From Plantago elongata (Eukaryota > Streptophyta > Magnoliopsida > Lamiales > Plantaginaceae): a stretch of DNA of 35,356 bases. Shown here piece by piece: positions 1 through 21,549 of this stretch (the stretch's first letter is position 1; each line of letters opens with the position of its first letter). Position numbers and translations under genes: made by a program. A model generated the notes under the pieces. That model was not told where the DNA came from, did no database searches, and saw nothing but the letters and a program-made list of their open reading frames with translations. The DNA is taken from positions 1 to 35,356 of the forward strand of contig JAYMSP010001164.1 of the NCBI GenBank assembly GCA_036897095.1, given 5' to 3'.

Positions 1-1200
1 CTGTGTAGCCATCTACCTGCAATGGTTTTCCAAGAAGTTTTCCTACTTAAAAAATAGCCTCTTTATGAAACAAAAAGTCTCTGATCAAAGGACATAATGG
101 CTACTTAGTTTCAAAACAATCATGTTTCAATGAATGCATATCTCCTTTTTTCCTTAATCCTTGTGCCCAAAATCAGACATTTGATCTGGGACGGATATGG
201 TGTTTTCTAATATATATATAAAATTGATTCAGTATCACATTGTACTAACATCAGTACATCATTCAACACTGAACAAATGACATAATTTAGTGATTAAAAA
301 TAATTTTGTTAATATTTTAATACTTTTATAGAGACAAATATATAAGTACAAAAATCATCCTTCCTAAATAGTCGGTATATATTAAATCAAATTGTATTAT
401 TCTCCCAAACCTCAACACCACCTTCTTCAATTATCACTACCACCAAATTACCATCGTCACCGGAGTTTTGAGGAACCAATTTCTTCCCCATCTTTCATGG
501 CTTCGAGCTTCCATAGCCAGCCATGAGATTCAAACTTCCATCCATGATAACTACAGGAACTCCAATATTTTTATTAAAAAAATTAAAATTGGTGTTTTTT
601 TGAAAATTTTCTATTAAAAGAGGTTTTGATTCATGATTGTTTTTTTTTGGATATACTATTTGGTATTAGATCTGTCGGATTTTGCATTAACCTTGATTAT
701 TTCTCGTATGTATGGGATGTAACTTTATTATCACACTTGATGTACGCAAGTTCTCATAAACCGTGTGGATTAGTAGTTATAATATCCGAAAGCTTTTCGC
801 TCTTTTTATTTATTTTTTTTTCAAAATATATGGTATAGTTTTGTAATTTAACAAAAAAACACTTTTAAATATCATGCAACGTAACACGACCTCATTATAC
901 AACGGTGCAACACCTTATCATTTTAATATAAAATGAAGGATTAAAATAAATTTAGAGTTAATTCGATGATCCAATGAATTCCATCGCAAAACCATATGAT
1001 AAATGATTATTACGATTAAGACTTTGTTCCTTTTAATTGGAAACTCCTCCAACTCAATTTATTTCAGTTAAGTTAAGCTCTACTTTATCATACTTAATAC
1101 TAAACTTTAGTTCGGCTTCGTTCATTAATTATAGTTGGAGATAGCAGATGGGAGGCTAAATTCCGGTTAATTAGAAGAAAGTGGCAACATGATGACAATG
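1..1200. other. Intergenic AT-rich DNA upstream of the PDI gene
   Basis: I find no gene here. The short open frames contain no recognisable domain and are broken by AT-rich runs. The stretch ends in the PDI promoter, where an ER-stress-like site begins at about 1207. Homopolymer T/A runs and weak TATA-like patches occur, but none can be tied to a transcript. Confidence 0.6.
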
Positions 1201-1206
1201 CCAAGG

Positions 1207-1228
1207 TGACGTGTTTGAACCTGATTGG
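1207..1228 (-). promoter_or_regulatory. ER-stress response element-like site (ERSE/UPRE) in the PDI promoter
   Basis: Read on the minus strand the site is CCAAT, nine bases, then ACACG (1228 down to 1210). The classical ERSE is CCAAT-N9-CCACG, so there is one mismatch and the spacing is exact. The ACACG half overlaps TGACGTG (1207-1213), a bZIP-type core like the plant UPR element. It lies about 142 bp upstream of the PDI start codon. Known: plant ER-resident bZIP factors (bZIP28/bZIP60) with NF-Y bind such sites and induce ER chaperones. Function here is inferred from sequence and position. Confidence 0.55.
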
Positions 1229-1369
1229 TTGATTACACGTAGCAAGTACGAGCGAGCATAGTTCCTCTTTTCCAGTCCTCTCCTATGGAGACGAAATAAA
1301 TTGGAAGTTCAATCTGGTAATCACAATCACCAAACCAATTCTGCATAATTGGAGACGAGACGAGACACA

Positions 1370-4300
1370 ATGCTTCTTCGATCCTTACTTCTCTCGCTGA
1401 TTATTTTCGAGCTCAGTGGAGTTAATGCCTTGTACGGTTCTTCTTCTCCTGTTCTTCAGCTAACTCCTAACAATTTTAAGTCTAAGGTAATACTCATTTT
1501 CATCTCATCTATCTATCGATCAATCGATCTATTCTGTTGTGTTTTCATTGTCATTTATGTGATTCTATTTCTGCAAATTTGGTGTGATTATCATCTTATA
1601 CTGGATTTTGGTGCTGAAATGTTATTCTGTTGCAATTTAAAATAAAATAAAATTGTGTGTTTATCGGTTTAGACTGTATTTTAGAGCTGAAATGCTATTC
1701 TGTTGCAATTCTAAAAACAAATTGTGTGATTATCGGTTTAGACTGTAATTTAGAGCTGAAATGTTATTCTGTTGCAATTTTAAATAAAAACATATTGTGT
1801 GATTATCGCTTTAGACTGTAATTAAGAGCTGGAATGCTGTGAATTACACATGGTGATTGATGCAACGTGGAACAATGTAGGTTTTGAATTCGAACAGTGT
1901 AGTTTTAGTCGAGTTTTTCGCTCCGTGGTGTGGTCATTGTAAGGCATTGACTCCGACGTGGGAGAAGGCGGCGGGTGTATTGAAAGGTGTAGCTACTGTG
2001 GCAGCTCTTGATGCAGATGCGCATCAGGCACTAGCACAGGTGGGGATTCTGTGATTTCAGTGCATTTTACATGGTGTGTTTGGAGACAATGCGAACTAAG
2101 TGGTGTTTTGGTTGCTGGTTGGTTGTCTTCTGTAGGAATATGGAATCAAAGGTTTTCCAACCATCAAGGTCTTTGTACCAGGAAAAGCGCCAGTGGATTA
2201 TCAAGGGGCGAGGGATGTTAAGCCCATTGTTGAATTTGCTTTGTCACAGGTGAAGTGTTTTTTTTTCAAATTTGTTGTGTTTTGTGAATGAAGAGTTATT
2301 TCCTAAATATAACTATAGAGTTACATATTACTTAGTTTGAGTCTTTACTTTTTTCACTTTAGCCAACTTATGTAGGAAATTAGATGGCTTATAACTTATA
2401 AGTTAACAATAGTAACCTTATGTCTAAGCCAGAATTGATAGCTGCATCCATTGGCCCACACAATCCTTTTCTATTATCGCTTGCTTGAAATGTTGAAGAG
2501 ATGATCTGATTAGGATTAGGAATGTGTGTCTCCTACTCGACTATTTATCAAGGAAGAACACTCGTTATCTTTAGCTGTTTAGGTAATTTGATTAAAGGCA
2601 CCCATGTAAACAACACATTATTACTGGACTCATACCAAAAGATAGTTTTATAAATGAACTGACAAGGCTATAGTTTTGGATGTAAGTCGAGCGGAAATGT
2701 AGTCAGTCAAGTTAGGATGGAATGGATATTTTGCAGACAAGGATAGATAATGTATGTTGGTAGACTGATATTTTGGAGAAGTATTCTTTTCCTTGTTCAT
2801 AATTCATTTGTGACTGTTGCATGTGACGAGGACTGGTTGATATCATAGAGTAAGATATAAATGCTGTTGAACATTACAACGTATCATTATATGCTCTACT
2901 GCATATCAAGGATATGGCATAATTGTTTATATATACTTCATTTAGGTCAAATCGCTCCTGAAGGATCGCCTAAATGGCAAATCGTCAGCAGGTTCTAGTC
3001 AGAAGTCAAGTCAGAAATCCGAACCCAGTGCTTCAGTTGAACTTAATTCACAAAATTTTGACGAATTAATACTTAAAAGCAAGGACTTGTGGGTTGTGGA
3101 GTTCTTTGCTCCATGGTAAGTTACTGTTGGAGCATTTATTTTCTTCATCTGACAAGATCCGTAATGCATATAAAGTCAGTGGTGCTTGGTTTTTCATGTG
3201 TAACCACTGTGTACATATTACTCCATCCTGGAACTAGCTTCCCAATTTGCCATTTTGACGTCCCAATCAAAACTTCCCAACTTTTCTGTCAATAACCACT
3301 TCAACTTTGACATTAAATATATCCAAAAGTATACCCACTAAAATTATTTTACCCAACTTTACAATTCAATTTGAAGGACCCACTTGCATTATTTTATCAA
3401 AAAGTAATATATACCTTATTTTTTCCACCACGGAAGTAAATGGGAAGCTATTCCCCTGTCGGAGGAAGTAGTACCATATACGAGCTGAGCATTTTCTCAG
3501 AAACATGGAAATATATCTTTATATCTAAAGACTATCCGCATAAAGCCTGTTATATTGAAATTGGCTGTAAGGGCTTTCATTGGCAACAATCAGATATTAT
3601 TTTAACTTATTGTTGTGGTATTACTTTACCATGCTCAGATTATCTACCTTGCAAGTATTTCATAGATAACCTAAGACAATCATACTTCAGCTTCTATATA
3701 TCAAGCTGGTTATGGTAATATTTTGCCATTTTGAAGGTGTGGACACTGCAAGAAGCTCGCTCCTGAGTGGAAGAAGGCAGCCAACAGTCTTAAAGGCCAG
3801 GTCAAGTTTGGTCATGTTGACTGCGATGTAGATAAAGTAAGCTGTGAATCATTTCTCCATTTAGTTAGCTACTCTGTCTTGTATCTTTTTTTGCATATTT
3901 GCGTGACATCTTGGTGAGGAGTATGTGCATTCAACATGTTCATTCCATGTATAGACAGATTTAACCGCCTCACGATTTATAGTCAGTCGCTAATACATAA
4001 GTTATTATGCCACGTTCTGATGAAAGCTAATGCGGGTGTGTGCTTCAAAAGAAACATAATTTTTTGAAGATTGTCATATGGAAACAGTAGATGTGAGTGA
4101 GCAGTCGCACATACATGAGGAATCTGATATCGGGTTCTAAGCTGTTTGTCAGTCTTGTCAAATCACTGATTTGACATAATGGGTTGTGATTGATAAGGGG
4201 CTTACTATTTGATCATGTTTCTTCTTGTGGTCGCTGAATACTAGGGCCATTGGCATATTTCTAACCTATCGGAGTTGCCAGTCTTTGATGAGCAGGTTCA

Positions 4301-6122
4301 AAGTAGAAGGGTTTCCAACTATCTTGGTATTTGGTGCTGACAAAGAAAGTCCTATTACATATGAAGGAGCAAGATCAGCTTCAGCAATTGAATCTTTCGC
4401 TCTGGAGCAGCTCGAAGCAAACGCTGCACCTCCCGAAGTGATTGAATTAACTGGCCCAGTAAGATTTTCTCCTATATCCCAACACTCGCCTCAGCCCCAC
4501 ATGCAGACACAAATGCTCTTTCAACATAAGTAACATAATATATAAATGTTGCATAAAAAGTATCACTGTACTTTCAAGTTTTATGGAAACCCAAGTCATG
4601 GGCAATTTTGAAACTGTTTAAATTAATTCAGTTGTTCTGCATGAAAATATTTTGCATCATGAAACATTTCTGAATTGTTTTTGAGGATGTCCATTATCAA
4701 ATAATCCGGGCATTAATGAAACTATACTGCTGATGTTTTGTAGGATGTTGTGGAAGAGAAGTGTGGTTCAGCGGCCATTTGTTTTGTTGCATTCCTCCCA
4801 GACATCTTGGACTCCAAGGCAGAGGGTAGAAATAAGTACCTTGAGATGTTGTTATCAGTTGCTGAGAAGTTCAGAAAGAGCCCTTACAGGCAAGTGAATA
4901 GTTCCTTCATACGGGGTTTTGACCCCCTGACTTTTTCTTTTTTGCAAGTACTAGTGAAAATCATGTGGGTGTACAAGGGCCTGTGTGCAACGGTATTTTC
5001 TTGCAAATCCCCTAGACTCTGTTGCTTAACAAAACACTTACAGATAGCCAGAGACGAAAAAGGTTGATGATACTACAATAGCCCCTTAGCTTGATAATAC
5101 TAGAAAGTGTACCCTGTTGAGTAGTGACAAATTCTTTTGACTGGATTGCCAAACTCAATGATCTTCTTTGAGTTCAAGCTGATAAAAGTGCGAGTGTAGT
5201 CTATTCCACTGAGGGTAGTTACCAATTCATAGGAAAGAATAAGATAGATCACAATCTGGGTAAGAAAGGCAACTGCCTAGTCATCATCTGATTGGTATCC
5301 CATTTCAGAAGCATGCGTTTTTTTTTGATTTTTGGCACTGAGAACTGTGTAGACGTAAATTTGTCTATGAAGCCTTTGGAGAAATTTGAAGACATATTTT
5401 GTATTTCGTGCTAAGAATAATGTTTTTGGGTTGGGGTTGGGGGGACACAACATTGACCTAAATATACAAGAGGAAGAAGCCATTAGTCTCGTGTTTTGCA
5501 AACAGAAGCGTAGAGGGAAGTTGGCTAAGAAAAAACATCAGCTCTAATCCCAAATATAGCGACTGAAATGCTCTCAAACCCATTAACTTTGCCATTCAAA
5601 CGGCAATTTAAAATTTTATTCAATTGACAGTAATTTTCTGATGACTGCTGCAGTTACCTCTGGGTTGCTGCGGGCAACCAACCGGATCTTGAAAAGCATG
5701 TCGGGGTTGGAGGCTATGGATACCCAGCTTTGGTGGCACTGAATCTGAAGAAGAAAGCTTTTGCCCCACTTAAGGGTGCATTTGGACGTGATCAGATCAT
5801 GTAAGTACATTTTCTATGAATAACAGGGGGAAGTAAATGTGTTTATGTTCGAACAATCCCCTACCTCTGGGTCCAATTCATACACTCATCTCCTGTTATG
5901 TACTCATGATTCCCTTATATTATCGATGGTCTGGCTTGTCTTTGCAGAGAGTTTGTGAAAGAAGCCGGACTTGGTGGAAGAGGAAATCTGCCATTAGAGA
6001 CCAGTCCAGAGATAGTAAAGACTGACCCCTGGGATGGTAAAGATGGGCAAATTATCGAAGAAGATGAGTTCTCCCTTGAAGAACTTATGGGGGATGTTGA
6101 TGCTGGCAAAGACGAACTATAA
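1370..6122 (+). CDS. PDIL2-3: Protein disulfide isomerase-like 2-3 (P5-type, two thioredoxin domains, KDEL)
   Basis: An ER-lumen oxidoreductase that forms and rearranges disulfides in secretory proteins. Exons: 1370-1486, 1881-2039, 2136-2249, 2946-3115, 3737-3836, 4282-4458, 4744-4889, 5654-5800, 5948-6122. They join in frame to 434 residues, close to the Arabidopsis protein (about 440). A hydrophobic signal peptide covers residues 1 to about 21. Two thioredoxin domains each carry a WCGHC active site, at residues 55-59 and 187-191; the second is split by intron 4 within the Trp codon. A redox-inactive b-type domain follows, then an acidic tail and a C-terminal KDEL ER-retrieval signal (431-434). 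The start at 1370 places the signal peptide at the N-terminus; an upstream in-frame TTG at 1349 is unlikely to be used. Intron 7 uses a GC donor. The gene converges on the CDKC gene. Confidence 0.96.
1612..1840. repeat. Tandem repeat, about 70-74 bp unit, three copies plus a fragment, in PDI intron 1
   Basis: Units begin with GCTGAAATG at 1612, 1686 and 1755, and a broken fourth begins at 1828. Each contains TATTCTGTTGCAATT, then ATTGTGTG, TTATCG and TTTAGACTGTA in the same order. Copies differ by point changes and small indels in the A-rich middle. A more degenerate copy may precede at about 1570. The repeat lies wholly within intron 1. Confidence 0.85.
3219..3470. mobile_element. Stowaway-like MITE in PDI intron 4
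   Basis: The left end reads TACTCCATCC and then CTAGCTTCCCA. The right end, reverse-complemented, reads TACTTCCTCC and then ATAGCTTCCCA. This is the imperfect terminal inverted repeat and TA target of Tc1/mariner-type Stowaway elements (signature TACTCCCTCCGT). The size, about 250 bp, and AT-rich non-coding interior fit. The element lies inside intron 4 (3116-3736) and leaves the splice sites intact. Confidence 0.6.
4890..5653 (+). other. GC-AG intron (PDI intron 7)
   Basis: The exon ends TACAG and the intron starts GCAAGT; the acceptor is CTGCAG before TTACC. Only this junction restores the conserved Tyr-Ser-Tyr-Leu-Trp-Val stretch of the PDI b-type domain. The nearest GT donor, four bases downstream, puts the next exon out of frame. 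AG|GCAAGT is the usual context of the minor GC donor class. Confidence 0.88.
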
Positions 6123-7218
6123 TTTTTCTTTTGAGGTATCATCTTACATCTTGGATGAACACCAATCTAGCTAAACCAGTTTTGATGTCACAATACGTGT
6201 AGTGGTGTTAGTTTTTGTTTGAGCTCCATGTATTGTACTTTGCTATTTAACATGAATGATTGGATCCACAATTGGTTGCACCTGAAACTTTTTCTAGTGA
6301 GATCATAAATGTATTCCTGAGTGTTCTGAAACCGCTCTTTATGCTCGAGTAAATTCTATACTGGGGCCTGGGGGGAAGGCGCAAAACCCATATATAAAAA
6401 CATGACTTTCTGGTAACATTCAGCACAATTCGTAGGGTATGGTTACTTTCGAGCATCTTTTACCCTATTAACATGAAGTATCAAATCACTGTAGAACATA
6501 CAAAGTGTTGCAACAGAATGCTATGTTCAACTTCAACAAAGATACATAAAACATGTAGTAATTGCAACTAAACAAACGAACCAAGTTGCGAAGACAATGT
6601 TAAATAGCTCACTAAAGAACTTGGTTTTAAACCGACTCTCACCTGTTCACAAAGAATGAAGAACAAGAAGCCTGTTTCAAATAGATCTAAACAGGTAATT
6701 CAAAGCTAGGCGTTTCCATCTTCAAACTACACCACTTCACATGAAATAAAATTTATCTGAGTGCCTCAACGTTCAACATAAAAGTACAAAGAGTACGGAT
6801 TACAATTTATGGTTCATCATCATGTCAATAAAACTTAAAAGTCCTCTCCTAGCCGCATTCAACTGTAACAAGTATAAATTAGCAGCAGAAGGGTGGTATA
6901 AATACCCAGGACAATGTCCACAAAGATGAACTATAACTCAAAGTATGTGCAACTTGTGCCAGAAATGAACAGCAGGAAATGTTGCTGGAGGATACAGAAC
7001 TACGAACATGTCTCGTCTTTTCTTTCCTATGATAGATTCAAAGAAGCAATGGAGTTTGCATACTTCCTTCACATAAACTTTCCACTCTGTAAAAGGTGAA
7101 GAACCACCTAATGATGCCGAATTGCATTGCACAGTTTGAAGGTCATCTCCTTCCAATAAAAATCATCCCTTGAATTTCACCAGCAACATTGTTTCTCAAC
7201 TCATTCAATAATTTAAGG
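6123..7218. other. Convergent 3' ends of the PDI and CDKC genes
   Basis: No coding sequence is visible. The left part should hold the PDI 3' UTR and the right part the CDKC 3' UTR on the opposite strand. The exact polyadenylation sites cannot be placed from sequence alone. Open frames here (for example 6914-7099 on the plus strand) match no family. Confidence 0.6.
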
Positions 7219-14018
<6,800 letters not shown>

Positions 14019-15972
14019 CACTGAGGAGATTGATTCTCCTTCACTTGGTCAATTGAGATTTATCTAGGGTTATGCCAGGAAAATTTCAGGAGAAAAGAGA
14101 CAGGGATATTGAGATTTTGGTATATAAAGCGCCAGGGTCGATTGCAGATGATTTTAGGGGGTAGTATGGTAAAAACGTGATGTGACGGCTTCGTTGTCGT
14201 AGAGGTCAAAAAAATGGAGAACACATATCTCGATTATGGAGTTACTAAAATAGTATAGTGGCGTTGATCGATTTTGATATGTTAGGATGAATCTATTTTC
14301 GATTGGGTCCATGTGACGTATAAATTAAACGAAACGAATCACTTTGTACAATGTAGAAGTACGTTAAAAATGTAAACGCTTTCAAGCATAGAAGTAGGGA
14401 TGATCTTCATTTTATGCAGAATCCCCTCTATGTTTCTATCTACCTGCGAGTCCTCTAGACTGTCATGTGGAAGAGGTTAATTTTATATTTGAAAACTTAC
14501 CTGTCTTTTATATAAATCGTTGCAAACCCATTCATTTTTAGTAAGAGAATAAAGCAACATTTAAGAAAAATACATAATAAAAAATTAACTATATAAAAGA
14601 AACAACAAATTATCATATAAGTGGGGTAGATCCATGATGAAACACCATGAAAGCTGCTTCACGGAGCTTCCTGACAAAAAAGTTAAAACTGAAAATAGAA
14701 AGAATGAACAAAGTTGGCATGGAAGAGAGCTTCCCTAACCATGGCAGCTTTCTTACATGGCGAGAAAAGTTTTCGTCATAGAAGCTCCTCAAATTCAAAT
14801 CTAGAAGCAAACTTCCATGAAGGAAAAGCGTTCTGTTCTAGATCGGCTCTTCTATACAACTTCCATTTCGAACGCTTTTCCTCCATGAGATTTCTTAATA
14901 AACATGCACTTCTAAAAAAAATTAATTAGTTTAAGAAGCTAACCATATTAGCTTGAAAATAATAACTACCTTACCAACTATCAGCTACCAACTAATTTTA
15001 CTAAGTAAGCCTACATAATTTGACTTCAGGGGTAAATAATAAAACATAAAGTATGGGAATTTACCGAAATCATCAAAACTTATTTGAATTGTCCCTCAAT
15101 TTACAAAGTTATAGTTCCTACAAATTTGTCCAAAAAATAATTATTAATGAGCAACCCTTCTTAGTTCTTACAATATACTCCAATGTTCCAATCCCATCAG
15201 ATTTGATATGTTCAACTTTTATTGTTTTTAGAAAATTCAGTATACGTTGCTCCAGAACTAACTTTTCATTCTCCATTCACTTAATTGCGGATAAAATCTC
15301 AGCACAAACGATTTGTTCCCATAGTTTCATGCTTGTACCTGCAACTTCCTCACAACTCAGCTATCTTATATCTCTCGTCTGTCCAAACTCAACTTCCTCT
15401 TTATTAAATGAAAAAATTTATCCCTTACCTTTCACACATTTTCTATTTTGTTCACTATATCTCCTACATTAGTTATTTTATCTAACACTTGTACCCTGAC
15501 TAATGGGAAGTCTAGTTCGGAACATATGGCATATTTGCATTCCTTACAAATGAGTAATAAGATCACTTGAAAAGCACATAGGAAGCTCTGTAGACAACTA
15601 AAATGACAAATGAATAACACTCTGTAGGATGAGGTGAGCAATATTTTACTCAACTCTAGATTAGTTAACCATACTGCTGGAATATATTAAAACAGAGTTT
15701 TACGAACACAAGCATTTAGCTCAATATTGCACTTCAGCAAGGGAACAATCATATGAAAAGCCTCGTCAACCATGACTTGACAGCAGTCCTTAAAATCTTT
15801 AAGATGCAAATTATAATTACTTGCCTCTGGTTCAAATTACATGATCCAAGACAGAAAAGATGATAACCATCATCAACTATGGTATGGAAATCAGTAACAA
15901 ACCAAGTTTGGCAAACATTGTGTTATTTGTGTACACCATGATCCTCAGGTACCTGTAACCTAAATGAGTGCT
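14019..15972. other. CDKC 5' region and intergenic DNA to the DHFR-TS 3' end
   Basis: CDKC transcription runs leftward, so its leader and promoter begin here. A TATATA patch at about 14121-14128 could be its core promoter, though this is weak. The rest is AT-rich with no gene. 14640-14890 holds nested inverted repeats, including arms at 14815-14833 and 14871-14889 that share a GGAAAAGCGTT core. Open frames at 15053-15472 and nearby show no domain. The right end should contain the DHFR-TS 3' UTR. Confidence 0.55.
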
Positions 15973-20252
<4,280 letters not shown>

Positions 20253-20405
20253 GACTAGATATCTCTTGCAGAATCTTTGCAAGCAAATTCTATTAACAGC
20301 TCGTGAGGACCTTTTGAATGGTGATGCTGAAACAACGCTGGATACAAAACTCTGCAAAGAACCTAATGCAATCTGGAAAACATAAAAGATAGGATTTTCT
20401 ACCGG
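20253..20405 (-). other. Open in-frame 5' extension of DHFR-TS without ATG, transit-peptide-like
   Basis: The DHFR-TS frame stays open upstream of the first ATG for 51 codons, back to a TAA at 20408-20406. The 35 codons from the TTG at 20357 encode a Ser/Arg/Lys-rich stretch with no acidic residue, typical of an organelle presequence. No in-frame ATG is present, and the likely 5' UTR exon (about 21290-21171) contains none either. Plausible acceptors lie before 20372 and before 20351. It may be plain 5' UTR, a non-AUG-initiated targeting form, or coding in a transcript with another first exon. Confidence 0.5.
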
Positions 20406-21170
20406 TTACATGTTATACTGGAAGAACATATAATAACAATGACGGGCAATTTTTCATTTCACCAATTGTGAAGATTGCTGATATTGGTTTATAAAGGAAA
20501 ATGGAAATGGGAGACCTTTCCTTACGGCTGGACATGGAAATCAGAGTTTCAGTGTAGCAACAGGCGGTCATTCAGTAAATGATAAGATATTGCCAATAAT
20601 TTTGAATCAAAATTCTATACTGCTCAGCATCGCAAGATTGCCTGTGTCATAATAGTAGATGTTTCAGGAGATATATTCAACCACAATTTAGGCATGCGCC
20701 ATTCTAATAGCTTCAACACCAGAGGCCATAAGTTATACATTTTCTGATTTTCATGTAGAATATGTAACAGAATTCTCCAATATGTGTAACAGCGACGACA
20801 AACACAAGCGTCTCTAGACACAAGTCAATAACAGCACAGTAACAGGTTCAAATTCTCCACATAATAAATCTCTAACATGCATAAGAGTGTAACACAACAA
20901 ACACAAAAACAGGCACAATTATACTCCGTTACACTCGATAACTCTACCAACAGGCTCAGTTCCACTTGCACAGCATATATATACATTAATTAGCAGTATT
21001 CACAATTAGCAATCGGAAATGAACGCTATGTTAGTGCTTAGAAAAAATCTATCAAACAAGTGGTGGACATAAAATGTGCGAGCACGAAGATTAGCAATTG
21101 AAACCATAGAAAGGCAAAATATAGAAAAGGATAAACGAGATGGATACCTGTTGATTGATTATGTGCTTAC

Positions 21171-21290
21171 CGATCAAATCGAAAACCGAACAAAGATTGG
21201 AGATTAGGTGAAGTGAAAGAGGGCCGAAAATGACCAGAAGGGCGGGAAAATTGCGGATTGCTTAGATCGAACTTAAATAAATGTTTGTAC
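21171..21290 (-). other. Probable 5' UTR exon of DHFR-TS
   Basis: Read leftward, this pyrimidine-rich stretch ends at a strong donor (GATCG|GTAAGC, donor at 21170-21169). It lies just downstream of a TATATGG patch at about 21300-21310. Spliced to an acceptor near 20372 or 20351 it would give a leader without ATG. The left border is from the splice signal; the right border is a guess from TATA spacing. Confidence 0.45.
21242..21249 (-). promoter_or_regulatory. E2F-type site at the DHFR-TS promoter/leader
   Basis: On the minus strand the octamer is TTTCCCGC, an exact match to the E2F consensus TTTSSCGC. It falls about 50-60 bp downstream of the TATA-like patch, so in the predicted leader. Known: S-phase nucleotide-synthesis genes are classic E2F targets in plants and animals. 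Binding here is inferred. Confidence 0.55.
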
Positions 21291-21298
21291 GCGATTTT

Positions 21299-21312
21299 CC
21301 CCATATATTTTC
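21299..21312 (-). promoter_or_regulatory. TATA-like patch for DHFR-TS
   Basis: On the minus strand the sequence reads AAAATATATGGGG, followed about 30 bp later by the pyrimidine-rich putative leader. The spacing fits a TATA box, but in such AT-rich DNA chance matches are common. Confidence 0.35.
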
Positions 21313-21436
21313 ACACTATGTTTGGCTCGCAAGATTTCAACCAATATTTGATGGTTAACCAAACTTTAATTAAAATTGAGAAAATTATATGAGGTGTAAA
21401 AGTAAATCAATATGTTTGATCATTTCATATTTAATT

Positions 21437-21549
21437 AAGTTTAATATTATTTTATTATTATTTTTTATTTTTTTAAGGGTTAAAGGATAACTCGAAATAC
21501 AAACTTATTGACCGAAGGTAAATTGTCTTAACTGAGCTGCACTTTGTTG
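21437..21549 (-). mobile_element. tRNA-derived SINE-like element, older copy
   Basis: On the minus strand it starts CAACAAAGTGCAGCTCAGTT, a tRNA A-box-like start, followed by a B-box-like TTCGAGTTATCC and TTTAACC. It ends in an A-rich tail of about 40 bases. The same parts in the same order occur in the copy at 32088-32178; here a three-base GGT is missing from the A box and several bases differ. No clear target duplication remains, consistent with age. Confidence 0.6.

Noticed and set aside
15053..15472. 139-codon plus-strand open frame
   Set aside because: No recognisable domain, repetitive AT-rich composition and no splice or promoter context.
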